A stretch of DNA of 19,234 nt from Thalassiosira profunda (taxonomy: Eukaryota > Bacillariophyta > Thalassiosirophyceae > Thalassiosirales > Thalassiosiraceae): positions 1 to 19,234 of the forward strand of contig JALLAP010000840.1 of the NCBI GenBank assembly GCA_036939355.1. The letters run 5' to 3'. Position numbers and translations under genes: made by a program. The notes beneath the pieces were generated by a model. It was given only the letters and a program-made list of their open reading frames with translations, had not been told where the DNA came from and ran no database searches. This document shows, piece by piece, positions 1 to 12,200 of the stretch. The first letter of the stretch is position 1; each line of letters starts with the position of its first letter.

Positions 1-1540
1 TCGCCGCGATCGATTGGTTGGTCGACGTCCTGACGATTCGGGACGGCGAGGACGAATGGGAGTGGGGTCCCGACGCGGCCGACCTCGCGTCCGAGACCGA
101 GGCGGCGGTCACCCTCGCCGGGAGCGCCGCGCGGGTGGACCGGCAGTTCCACAAATTCCTGCGGCGGAGCATGGTCGCCTTCCTCCGCGACGACAACGAC
201 GAGTGCGGGGAGCTGGAGGGGGCGCTGCTGGACGAATTCCAGAGGGACAGCGAGGGGGTCGAGGCGCACATCTCGGGGTTGGACGACGAGTGCGGGCGGA
301 TGAAGGAGGAGATTGCGCGGCTGAACCAGGAGAACAGCGGGTGAGCGCTTTTGCGTGCTTGGGATTGATGCCACCCCTGCCGGTGCTGCTGAATTGTCAA
401 CTCACGCCTGCTCAACTCCCCCCACAAACAAACACGCAGCCTGTCCGAGGTGCAGGGAAAGCAGGAGGAGAACGCGGCCGGAATCGAGAAGATGCTCGGG
501 GTCATCCAGCAGCTGACGGACCACCGGGAGGACCTCACGGCCAAGGTCGAGGCCCTCATCGAGGAGAAGGAGTCGATGGAAAGCGAGGCGGAGAGCATCG
601 AGCGGCGGATCGCGCAGCTGAAGGAGACCATCGGCAGCCAGGAACTGAGCAAGGAGGACGTCCGGCGGATGGAGCGGGAGAAGGCGCGGGTCGAGGAGCA
701 GGCGGCCAAGCAGGCCGCGTCGCTCGAGGAAAAGAAGGCGGGGTTGGCGGAGGCCAAGGAGCAGTGGGAGAGGGTCTACGAGATCCTCGAGACGACGGTC
801 GAAGAGTACAACGCCCGGGCGCGGGATCTGGAGCTCGTCCCGAAGCGGGCCAAGCACGCCAAGGGACACGACTTCGAGGTCCGGCTGCACAAGGGACGGG
901 CCGCGGAGGGCGTCGCGCCGCTCCTGGGGGGCGTGGACGTGGGCGGGGCAGTGAAGCCCCACGTCAAGGCGCTGGCGGCCGGGTACGAGGGGGAGACGGC
1001 GAGCGCGCGGGAGCAAGCGGCCGATATGGAGGAGCGGGTGGGGGCCGTGGAGGGCGAGGGCGAGCGCCTGGCGGACGAGATCGGGGTGAGTAGCGCGCAC
1101 CGTATGTACTTGTCCGTGTTGCACCAACCAAAGCGCGCAAGTCTAAACGTCTCATCTTTACATCGCAGGCCATCGAGGACAAGATCACCTCCTGCAACGA
1201 GGAGCGGGCGGCAACGACCGAGGATCTCGAGGCCGACATCCGCGACAAGCGCCGGCAGCTGGACCTGCTCAACTCCAAAATCGCCTCCCTGAACGATCCG
1301 AAGGGCGTCGAATCCTCCGTCGCCAAGTACGACGCCGAGCGCGCGCAGCTGCAGAAGCAGCTGAAACGGCAGGAGAAGGAGAGCGCGGCGACGAAGAAGG
1401 CGGTGAACGACGAAATTCGGCGGGCGCTGGAGTTGGCGAGGGAGCACGAGGCCCACGAGGCGGCGAGGCTGCGGGAGATGAACGAGCACGTCGAGAGGAG
1501 GAAGGAGGAATGCGACAGAGTGCGGCTGCTGGAGTCGTGA
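1..1540 (+). CDS. NDC80: Kinetochore protein NDC80 (HEC1), 5'-truncated, three exons
   Basis: This is the NDC80 subunit of the Ndc80 complex, which couples kinetochores to spindle microtubules. Exons are 1-340, 440-1085 and 1169-1540, with the TGA stop at 1538-1540. The introns (341-439 and 1086-1168) are GT-AG and keep the frame. The 451 visible residues begin in the last helix of the calponin-homology domain (AAIDWLVDVL). The linker QFHKFLRRSMVAFLR follows, then a long coiled coil. The coiled coil carries the NDC80 hallmark SKEDVRRMEREK near 678-690 (counting from exon 2) and a later conserved stretch, YNARARDLELVPKRAK. Family members are about 600-650 residues, so roughly 180 N-terminal residues, including the basic tail and most of the CH domain, lie outside the window. 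Its 3' end converges on the giant minus-strand gene 284 bp away. The family call is confident. Confidence 0.93.
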
Positions 1541-1824
1541 ACTATTCGGGGAGACGGGATCTTGAACCTTCTCTAACATATCTACCCTATTTAGGTTGTG
1601 CATTTCTATTTGTCGCTCGTAAGGCTTTGTGCCTGGTAGATATCACCTTGAATAGCTGACGTAAGCGTTGCTGTTCTAGAGATACTGTGCTCGAGTCGAG
1701 GTACTATGGCAGGTTGGACGCAAACATTATTTCATCTTATCATTATTTATCTTCTGTACATGAGCAATGAGCTCCTGGTCATCGCACTTCTTGTAGATCC
1801 CATCTCAGAGAGCTGGAGCAAAGT
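1541..1824. other. Convergent 3' region between NDC80 and the giant gene
   Basis: This 284-bp stretch is richer in A and T than its flanks and has no convincing coding frame. It should contain both 3' untranslated regions and polyadenylation sites. I see no clear terminator structure or repeat. Confidence 0.6.
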
Positions 1825-3225
1825 TTACTCGAAAAGATTCGATGCGGGAGCCTGGGCGCCCGAGGCCGGTGCAACGAATAGGTCTGCCTCGGACAGTAGA
1901 GTCTCTGGTGGGAAATTCCCGTGCATGGGAAGCACTTTGTCCATCTCGGGCGTATCGGGCGGGATGCCAAACCATTCTGCGGTTCCTTTCCACATGGCAT
2001 CCCAAGGGGTCGTGGGGATCATTCGTCCTCGGCTCAAGGCGAGTTTATCGGCGTCGCCCTGTTCGAAATCGGTGGGGTACTTCCCGAAAACGTGTCCTCC
2101 GTTGACGGCGCCTCCGAACATGAAGTGGTTGCCACCTGAATGAGAGAAGAAAGGAACACCGTTAGAGGTGGGCACAGTCAAAGACGGAGCCGAAAGCGTT
2201 GGAAACAGCACTCACCCCAGGCGTGATCGGTGCCGTCACCAGTGTTGGGATCGAGCGTTCGGGCGAACTCGCTAAACTGAACCACGACAGTATTCTCCCA
2301 GAGGCCAATGTTGTTGAGCTCCTCGACGAATGCGCTCATGCATCCATCGATGCGGTTGAAGTTGTTCTGGAGATTGATATCGACGTTCGAGTGGGTGTCG
2401 TAACCTCCGTCCGACAAGTAGAAGACATCTCGCACGACCCCCCTTTGATCTCTCGTCTGCATAATGCGAGTGATGAGCTCGAACTCATCGCATGTGCTAC
2501 CAGATGGGAAGGTGGCCGTCACCGTGGTTGCGTCGATGTCTGCCTTCAGTTGCTCCTGCTTGTTGAGCGAGTCCGTAAGCTTGGAGGACCAAGTTTCGGC
2601 GTAGAACCCACTCGCGGCAGTCGTGTCGTTGTTGAGCGCCTTGATGACGTCGTTCATGCCATCGATGGATGGATTATTGTTGAACGCCGAGATCCCGCTC
2701 CCACTCAAAATGAACTGGCTCGGTCCTTGCCCCGCTTCGCCCGTCAATACGATCTGCTGGCCATCAATGCTGAACAAGTTGGTGGGAATTCCCGCTTGAG
2801 TGAGCACATCTGCCATTCGTCCTCCCACACCCGTGCCTACGAACTGATCAAAGAGGTCCTCTCTCTTCGCCTCCAACGTCATCGCGTTGTGAGCGAACAA
2901 TTGGACGGGCGTTTCACCGCGGTAGTCATCGGTCGTCACGGGCTTTGCCATCAATCCGGCGTTTGCCACGAAATTGAGCTTCCCTTGATCGTAGAGAGTC
3001 TTCAGCGTCGGGAGGTTCTCGTGGATGCCAAACTCCGAGCAGGGCTGGGAAGGGTTATTCGCTGTAATGTTCAGAAGGCGAGATTTGGGCAGGCCAACTC
3101 CTTCGGCGATGTCGCTCTTGCCGCGGATGCTCATGTATCGCTCGTGCACATCGATTGGAGAACAGCTGTACGGAGCCAGCATGTTGTAAGAGTCCAGCCC
3201 GCCGCCCAAGTAGAAATAGACAACA
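1825..3225 (-). other. DUF1501 domain (sulfatase/alkaline-phosphatase-like)
   Basis: Residues about 3435-3874 match DUF1501 (PF07394) end to end: VVYFYLGGGLDSYNML at the start, FGIHENLPTLKTLYDQGKL, NFVANAGLM, DVFYLSDGGYDTHSN (3701-3715), VVVQFSEFART (3748-3758), GTDHAWG (3766-3772) and GGAVNGGHVFGKYP after intron 24. The family is grouped with the alkaline phosphatase/sulfatase fold, and the SEF-x-RT and GTDHxWG motifs correspond to its metal-site region. The enzymatic activity of DUF1501 is not established. The domain is complete and forms the extreme C-terminus. Confidence 0.93.
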
Positions 3226-6200
3226 GATTTGTAGGACTCCCCACTGGGCGGTGGGGCCTCTTCGGCGAGCCTGTCAGCCCCGCTCGGTTCGACGTTGGAC
3301 GTGCTGTGAAACTCGCCAGTCGTAACGATCAGCTGCATCATGCATCGGTCCTTGCTCTCCTGGTCCGGCTCAGAGGCACACGAGGTCACAACGATGTTGA
3401 GGTTCTCTTCGCTCAGGCGTCCCGCAGTCAACAGCAGAGCCAGGTCGGCCGCTCTCTCGTAGTCATCTGCACCAGTTGGCTGGTAGAAGAGGCGGCCAAC
3501 GCTACGCTTGTACTGACCATCATCGTTGCAACCAGATTGGCCCGGGTAACGTCCAAACCCACTGTTGCAATCCGAAAGACCATACTTGATCAACGAGATC
3601 ATGCCATTCAGCAGAGCAACAGTGTTTGGCATGGTCACAAGCATGCTCTCCGGCGCTGTCAATTTGGCCGGAAGATTGGGACCTGAATCGGGCACATACT
3701 CTGGGAGGAAGAACGAGAAGACCGTCGGAAACTCGTACGGCCTGTCGTAGTAAAGACGGCGACACGATGAGGGCGAGAGCGCAAAGAGAAGAACTGTCGC
3801 ACCTATGTATCAGCAACTCACCCTTGCCCAATCTTCTCGTCAATCTCCCACATCTTGTACCGGTTCATATTAGGGCTCTGCATTGGATTGCCATCGAGAC
3901 CCGTAGGCATGGCCGGTTGATAGTCCATGCTCCGCATCAGATTCATGACCTATTGCATCAATTGACGTAAGCAAGTTGAGAAAGATGACGCAGAATTGAC
4001 AGCCCCAAGCCTGAAATGCACCCGCAGTTCTCACCTTCAGGATGGGCTCGCGAACACTTCCGTGGCTTGGGTCTTGGGTGACGGCTCCCTCTGTGGCCTC
4101 CTTGTCGAGCAGGATGGCTGCGGCCGTTGCCTCCAGGTTACCGTAGTCGCCGTCCACTCCAAAGCTCACCCCTCCTGACGTGTAGGTGCCGCTTCGGAAG
4201 GCGCCGACACAGTTGGCGACAAACCTTGGGCTAGGATTGGAGTGCCCAAACCGCTGCATGATGCGAACGCACATGAACGGCGCCACGTTGGGATGGTAAA
4301 AGTAGTGGTCCAGCACCGCGTCGGTCTCGTAGAGCGCGTCTCTCAAGTTCATTTCTGTGATCCCCCCTTGATCGCGGTCAGGGATCAGCGACATGAAGTG
4401 GGGAGGGTTGCGGAAAGAATCAGTAGACACGGACGCAGGCATTCCCTCCACCTTCAAGTGGTCAATGTTAGCGCCTACCCCGCCACCACCGAAACCCCGT
4501 TTCACCTGAATGGAATTGCTCCCGGCTGAACCGAATTCAGAGTTAGTACGATATGACAGAAGTGCATGGAGTGAAAGAATGTCAGAATGATGCGCGCGCT
4601 CACCTGTCAGAGTTACCTCAAGCGGCTCAGAGTAGTGCCAGTCGTCATCCCAGCCGCCCGTGGGGAGCAAGAGAAATCCGTGGCTAATGTCATTGGAGGC
4701 CACGCAATAGTCCCATCCAGAATTTTTGGTTCCATCGCATCCAGGCACGGGTTCCAAGCCATCCATTTGGAGGCAGAAGAGTCCATCATCGCACTGATTG
4801 CTGTTGTCGCAGTCACCCTCGCAGCGCTGCAACGGTATGTGTTCGGCACCGGGGTTACCGGCGATGTTGTTCAGTGTCAAGTTGGAGTTGGGGCTGTAGC
4901 CCGGGCGCAGCTGCTCTTCAGAGTTGACGAAGACCTGAAAAGTGCTCATGTGAGTTGGTCGAGCAGGACATTCTCAGACAAGCAATGCAACATTGCGGCT
5001 GTACTCACAGATAATGGGCGAGGATCGTGGTCGAGCGCGTATCGGAGCGAGATCTTGTAGGTTCCGCTGGTCGCGACGTTGACATCCCACTCAATGAACG
5101 TGGTGGTATCTCCATATCTCCCTTCCACATATTCGCCTCCGGTGGCAGACGACGTGTTGTTCCTAACAAGAGCATTGTTGATGGTGGCAGCTTCAGCCTC
5201 GTAGATCTGAGGCGTCATTTCCCAGCCCTCGAGGGTGACCATCGAGACGACGTTCTTCAAGTACAATGTCCGTCCCTGGTCTTCAACCTCGAACACAGTG
5301 TCGAGGCCAATGCTTCCGGTGCTGTGGATGATCACTCCGTTTTCAAGATCATTCGGGATGCTGCCCGATGGAGGACCATACGTTCCCAAGAAGAGCTGCG
5401 ACAGGACGCTCTCTTTGTCGACACTGTCAGTGGTGAAGACTTGGCTCTCGGCCACGTTGGTCTTGAACAAACAACTGCCGTCCGCCATCGACTTGCCGTT
5501 GTTGTCGGCACAAGTGTTTCCTGCGCCATCGCCCGGGTAGGTTCCTCCCTCCCAGTAGACACGGAACCAGTTCAGCGTGTTCTCCTCCTCGACGAGGTAC
5601 GGAATGTTGTCCTTGTACGTGGACATGGCATCGTGGACAATCGCAATGTATCCCTCCGAATTGATCTTGACGTTGATGCCACAGTCGCGAGGCGTCCAGT
5701 GGTAACCCTTGCGCCTGTAGTCGTTGTCAGGTACGACGTTGACGGCCTCGTACACACAGAGATCACGCCCGTAATTCTGGCAGCGATCCTGCGCCGTCGC
5801 ATACGTCATCCGTTCGCCTTCGTAGAAATAGGTCACTCCCGATTCCATGAGCGCACTCCGGACCTCGGAGTATTGGTCTGGCCTGCAGCACGCCTCCCTG
5901 GCTTGCGCCAATTCGGGGTTGACGCACATTGCGCCCAGGTAGCTGTTCACACGTCGCTGGATCTGCTTGCCATTGTCATAGAAGGCCATTTGGACACAGG
6001 GGCGCTCGACGTACTCGTAGAAGACTCCTTCCACCTTGACGACGCGCAGGGTGTCCACATCGCACTCGCCTGGGACGGTGCCGGTGGTGCAGGGAATGTC
6101 AGAGGTGAGGGTGACAGACATGGGGAAGCTGCCCCCATTGTAGAGGAGATCGTAAAGAGAGCCTGACTGAAGCTCAACCCTCGCAATATCCTCAGTGACG

Positions 6201-9200
6201 TCCTGAAACCAGCTGGGGTCCTTCATAAGCTCGGGGCTTCCTTTGCCTCCAAGCAGCCGGTAGGTAGCTCCGGTCTTGAGGAACGGCTTGTCTGGCAGTT
6301 CTGTGCACAGGAGGTATCCGTCGCCGATGAATCCGCCATTGAGGTGGCTCTTGGGGAAGGGATCGCGCCAGACGGGAACGATCTTCATGGGATCGAGCCG
6401 GTTGTCGGTGGTTCCCCGGCGATTTTCCTCGTAGTTGCCACGGGCAGCGGTGCGATCGAACCCCGTCCAGGCACGCGAGAACGATTCGATGTCTTCGTTC
6501 GTGTAAGTCTCCTTCGGATTGCCCGTAATTTCGTCGACGACAGGGGTACCATCGTCGTTGAGAACGGTCAGTCCGATAGAGAAAAGTTGCATGATCTCCC
6601 CTGTGGGCAGCATTGGCAGAAGGCATCAGAGGTGAAATGATCCAAAGAGGAAGCTCCAGGCAAGAAGTGAAGAGACTTACTGGCAAAGTTCTCGTCAGCC
6701 CGCGAAATACGCTTGTCTTCATCGTCATACACATAGGAATGCGACTTCGATCGGAGAAACGAGAGATGCTCGGCCATCATAGGCTGGAAGCTCGTCTCCT
6801 TGAGAATGTCCCGATAGTTACCAAATGCGTGTCTGACCATGATGTCGTAGTAATTGGTGTACAGCTCCGTTCTATCGAAGGCATCGATGTTCCCGGGGAC
6901 CTGTATCAGATTCGCGCAGCGTGATGAGTATGGATCAAATCCAAACAATAATTTCGTACCCCATCATGAGCACTTACCGTCGTGACGATCTGCGCCAGGG
7001 CCCACGCCATCCGCTGTCGCAGCTGATCAGCCCCGTTCTGCGCAATCTCTGCCCAAACAACCTGCTTTTGGTTGTTCAGGTCGTCCGAAGAGAACGTCGT
7101 TGTGGCCTCGTCGGACCGGACCTCAAAGGTCTCGGGCAGGCTGGGATCGTTGGCCACCTCTCCAATGGATCCACACACGACCACGCCCCCTTGGGCAACA
7201 GACACGGGGACGGCCCCAAAGTACTGGGCGGCTTCGTCTGTCTTGAGGTCATTGGACAGGTCCCTCCAAGCGATAGAATCGCCAAGACGTGCAACGTACA
7301 CAATGTCCGGAGCCGCGGCGTTGTTGTACCAACGGCTCATCTGGTGCTTGGGGATCTTCCTCGTGGTCTGTAAATTGGGCAAAGGCCAAGGCGGCGTTGA
7401 GATAGGCTCGAGGTATGATGAAGATGAGTACAACACAACATGGTGGCATCATAGACTCACGTTTCCATTGAAGGGAAAGTCGAGGTACCACCCCGGATGC
7501 CCTTCCCAGTTCTCGGCCCACTTCTCGATGTTGTACTCTCCTCCCGGATGATTCGTCACCCAGCCAGTAAAGTCATACACGTTGTAGGTGTCAGGATGCA
7601 CATGGGTGTAGCAGTCGCTGCCCACCTGGATCTGTATGTCAAGCTTGTCGGTAGTCTCGTCGACGGGATCGCACGTGTCGCTGCGATAAACGTCCTTCAT
7701 GTGTTCGTTTTGGATGTCCCACGATGTCGTGATGGCGCCCTCCAGCGCATCTGCGGTGGCATTCCCGAGTGACGTTGGCGCAGAGCACGTGGTGTTCAGC
7801 TCGAAGGTCCAGCGGGAGGCGTCCTTGCGACACGGATGTTCGTCGATGTCCTCCATTACAAGTCCAGTGATGGCATAGACGTACTTCTCGGTCAGGTTGT
7901 AAAATGCGATCACGTTCGACGTGGTCATGGGGATGAGGACCTCGCCAATGGTCTCGGTGGCCGAGCACGCCGTGGACTGCGTCGACAGAAAGCAGGTGTC
8001 TTCATTGAAGTGCGATCGCACAACGTTAGAGCACTTGAGTTTTTCGCCGGTAGCAAGGAAGGCTTCTCCGCCTCCATCGGGCAGCACCTTCGCCTTCTGG
8101 TCGGCATCGTTGGCCGAAGGCCCATTGTCCTCGAGGAGAAGAGTGGGCGTCCACTGAATCCAATCGCCATTTGGAAGCACTCCCAAGATGGGCGCGTCGA
8201 GTTCCTCGGCAAACGGTGGCACGGCTATGCGAAAGAATGAAAACATTAGTTGCACACCGACAGTATTCAACTCAGCAAAGGAGATGGATCCCACTCACCG
8301 TCGCAGATAGGATCATCCGAGCCATTGGCCAAGAGCATCTCCTCGCCCTCGTGAAGAGGGTACCCGTGGAGATCACTTGAGGCGTTTACAAAAACGTCGT
8401 CAACAGTGAAGGTGAACACGTTGGGAGGCAAGTAGGTATCGTAGCCATCAAAGTCGATATGTGGGTTGCCAATGTCGAGATATCGGTCTCTGCCATCGGG
8501 GAGCTTGACTCTCAGGCGGCCGTAGTGATAACGGTAAAGATCGCCCTGCGGCGCATCGGGATAACTGTCCCTGAAGTAGACAGACTCGTTGGCGGCAATG
8601 TCGAAAGGCCAATCGTTCAGGAACTGGATCCCACTCTTAGCAACGTGGCGAGGCCAGCCATTAGCTTTGGAGGAGGGCAGAGGAAAAGAGCGATGAGCCA
8701 GTGCCAGACAACAAGGAAGCAACTAAAAAACGAAACACAACTCACTCTTCATGACCACTGCGGGCGGCTTTCCGATCCTCAAGTGGTCGATGTTTGGTCC
8801 TCCGCCTTGGTCGACCATGTCGAGCCTGATGGTGTTGTTTCCAGCGTTCAAGGGAACGTCGACCAATTCCGAATACTTCCAGTAGTTCCAGCTGTCCGTA
8901 AAGACGAAGTCGTAGACCGCCCTGACCATCACACCATTGACCCATAGCTGGCAGGGGCGATTTCCATTGTATGAGCTCGATCCCATCGCAAAGCGGAACG
9001 AGATTGGGAGCGTATCCGCCTCGGCCAAGTTGACCGTGAACTCGAGGTGTTCAATTCCAATATCGCCGCCAAAGTCATAGTAGCCTGTGCCCGAGAAGCC
9101 AGTCCGGGTGCTTGTGGACGAATCCTCGAATGAGCCGTCCCCAAAGGAGGAGACGTCCTCGGGAGAGTCGGCCTCGTAAATGGTGTACGTGAAGTTCGCC

Positions 9201-12200
9201 TCCTCAGGAACCTCCTCGAAGTAGGTATAGATGTACTGCGACGTGATCGTGTTGTATCGATCCTGGCGCGTGTACGCGTACCGCCTCCATTTGCTGTTGG
9301 GACTGCAGGGATGGCTCGAGCGGGCGTTCTGGGCGGTGGCATCCCACTTGGAGTTGGTGTGCTTCCTCCAGAACTCGCGGTGGGACGTCATCGGGAGGGT
9401 CATCTGCGTGTGGAGGTAGTCGGCACGCGCGGCATCGTCGAAGCTTCCGGTATCGAGGGCATCCACCTCGGATTTCTTGGGTCCAAAGGTGGTCATCTCG
9501 AGGAAGCGCGCAATGCGATGGCGATCGGCCATGGTTCCGTCCTTGCTGAGCACGACGTACTCGTCTTCGGGATCTGCCAGAGCCGGAAGGTACAGATTCG
9601 TCGTGTTCACGTCTTCGGGGGGACAAGCCAAAGGACCTGGAGCCGATTCCCATTCGTTGCCATGGTAGGACCGAGCCAAGGGAATGAGACTGCCCGATGA
9701 CTTGCGCAGGAACACCTCGCAGAGCGTGTCAGGATCAGCAGAAGTGACCGTCTTCATCCCTGGCTCAATAGTTTCCATTGGCTCCGTAACGAGGGGACAG
9801 GCAAGTGCCTGCACCGGCGGGGTCGGCGTCGTAGGGGGCGACGGCGACGGCGGGGGGTTCGTGGGAGGACTGGGCGTCGGCGGAGGCGGCGGCGGCGGCG
9901 TGGGAGCAGGCGTGGGAGCCGGCGTTGGATTGGGCGTGGGAGCCGGCGTGGGATTGGGCGTCGTCGGATTCGGTGTGGGCTGATTGGTCTGTGAAGAGAA
10001 ACGAATATGAGATCACAGAAAGCTCGAAGAGAACAGAGATGGCAATCTTCGCTTCTTACCGGCTGAGCCGTCGTGGGGTTTGGCGTCGGCTCGGGGGTCG
10101 GCGACTTGCTTGGGCTCTTTGAAGGAGACGGCGTCGGCTCGGGGGTCGGCGACTTGCTTGGGCTCTTCGAAGGAGACGGCGTCGGCTCGGGGGTCGGGGA
10201 CTTGCTCGGGCTGCTCGTCGAAACGACAGGGCTGCTCGTCGGCGACTTGCTGGGGTTCTTCGAGGGCTCGTCCGTCGGGGCGTTCGTCGGCTGCGATAGC
10301 AACAGAGATCACAAATGTGCACATATGATGTGAGCAAAAATCATGTCGATCCGATTCTCCACAATATCAGACGTTCGCAATCTCACCTGCGGGGTCGGCT
10401 GGTCGGTGGGGCCCTTCGAGGGCGAGGCTGAGGGGTTCGCGGAAGGAGAGGACGTCGGCTGAAGATAGAGCAAAAGAAGAGTGCATAGATGTGAGCGACA
10501 GTGTCAATGTGCTTCTTTTCACGCTCAACATTATTTGGACACGCGAAATGCTCACCCCGGCTGAAGGAGAGGTCGTGGGCTTCAGCGTGGTGGGGCTGGT
10601 GGTCGGCGGGGGCGTGGGCGATTTGCTGGGAGCGTCGGTGGGCTGCGGAGAGTTGCAAAGTGTGTGCAGAGGCCGCGTGAGATACCTACGTGCACAACAT
10701 ATGTCTAGAATAAGGATGGGCTGTGATGATGCACTTACTGGCGGGGTCGGCTGGTCGCTGGGGCTCTTCGAGGGAGCGGGCGTCGGGCTGGGGGTCGGCG
10801 GGGGCGTGGGCGATTTGCTGGGAGCGTCGGTGGGCTGGGGAGAGTTGCAAAGTATGCACAGAGGGCCGTGTGAGCTACCATACGTACGCAAGATGTGTGA
10901 TATGAATCCGGAATGTGCACTTACCAGAGGCGTCGGGGGATTGGTGGGGTTCTTCGAGGGAGCGGGCGTCGGGCTGCCGGTCGGCTCGGGCGTCGAAGGC
11001 AGGCCGAGGCTGCGAATGGAAAGAACAGACGGCCAAGTAGCGTTAGCGACGTTGTTGCACAATGCAAAGTACGTACATCATGACATCTTTTGCAAAAAAG
11101 TCAGAGGGCCGTCTCTCTTCCAAAGAGCAATCCTCCGACTTAGCGGCACATCTCCGCACTCACCATTCGCACACCACGGGAGACTTCGACGGGGCGCCGG
11201 TGGGACTCGCCGAGGGCTTCGCCGTGGGAGCGTCGGTCGGCTGGCCCGTCGGCGGCGCCGTCGGCGTTGGGCCCGGCCCGGTCGACGTGCACACGTTAGG
11301 GCTGCACTTGTTCGACCCACCCTGGCAATCGCCATTGTTGGAGCATGACTGGAGAGGGGTTTCGGTGCAACACAAGGTCTGAAGTCTCCTTGGAGGAGTG
11401 TTCTCGATCGCGAGACGGCGCCCGCCGGCGCAGGCGCACTCGGCAGTGGCCGCGCACTGCGTGCCGTCGTCCGAGCAGATTCCCATGCCGGGCAGGGTCG
11501 GGCCGGAAGTCGGCGGGGTCGAGGGAGGGTTGGTAGGCGGCGGCGTCACCGGCTGCGCCGTTGGGTTGGCCGTCGGACTCGGCGTGGATGGATCTGGATC
11601 CGTGGTACCTCCTTCTGCCTCCGGTACCTGGTACGAGAAAGATCCATACCTTTGTACAAAGGGGCATTGGACATAGAGTTAGTGGGTATCTTGCATGCAA
11701 CAATAGCAAGCGACGTAGCAGACAGCAGCAATCGCCTCACCATCCTTTATTCCAACTAGTCCACGAACTGCCAAACTCAGTCCGTCCGACCAACAGCATA
11801 GGGTTCGATACATTGATGTTGTCGTCGTAAGCGATGATGCTGCCCACTTGACTGGTAAAAACAAAATTGCATCTGAACAAGGAGGCAGAACGCAAGAAAT
11901 GAGAAAGGAGGGAGGGTCAACATCGTGCGCTCGACGTGGTCAAATGTTCTCACCCGGATGATACCGACATATAAAACGCCTGCGTCGTTCCAGCGCCAAT
12001 GCTGACATCAGGAAAGGTCATGGTCGAGGGGCCTCTCGCTGCAGAATAGATAGGGAACCGCTCAAGTCAGAAGCCGAATCGCCGAATCTCGACAATCGGA
12101 GTAAAACTGCACACACTCACATTGAGCCGAAGGGAAGGCTTGGCCGTCGACAATTTTCGTCCAGGCGGTGGAATCAGTCTGCTTTCCACTCCAACCTCCA

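Larger units (their letters stand above)
9830..11600 (-). repeat. (S/T)P-rich stalk encoded by exons 9-15
   Basis: Residues about 1085-1475 are dominated by PTxxP, SKSP and TPxP units, with one Cys-rich island (exon 9, nt about 11290-11500; SCSNNGDCQGGSNKC). Linkers of this composition are typically extended and heavily O-glycosylated. Six consecutive exons are small, and exons 11-14 begin and end in phase 0, so each can be gained or lost without breaking the frame. The stalk separates the protease half from the DUF1800/DUF1501 half. It is also where a two-gene misreading would be easiest. Confidence 0.85.

Noticed and set aside
2199..3686. Plus-strand open frame of 495 codons
   Set aside because: It is antisense to the DUF1501/DUF1800 exon with its intact family motifs. 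It has no recognisable domain and arises from the GC-rich codon use of the real gene.
5027..6166. Plus-strand open frame of 379 codons
   Set aside because: It lies opposite exon 20, whose minus-strand frame continues DUF1800 and CBM module 2 across splice junctions. The plus frame has no homology I can see.
1825..9988. Bacterial contamination as the source of DUF1800/DUF1501
   Set aside because: The region has GT-AG introns that rebuild conserved motifs when spliced, and base composition like its neighbours, so it is genuinely nuclear.
10082..10221. Regular 48-bp repeats as a possible CRISPR array
   Set aside because: The repeats are contiguous without spacers, in-frame, and encode an SP-rich stalk in a eukaryotic exon.
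9989..11163. Two separate genes, protease and DUF1800/DUF1501, meeting in the stalk
   Set aside because: No in-frame stop, polyadenylation cue or credible new start with a signal peptide is seen between them, and all intron phases match. Kept as the main alternative until transcripts are available.
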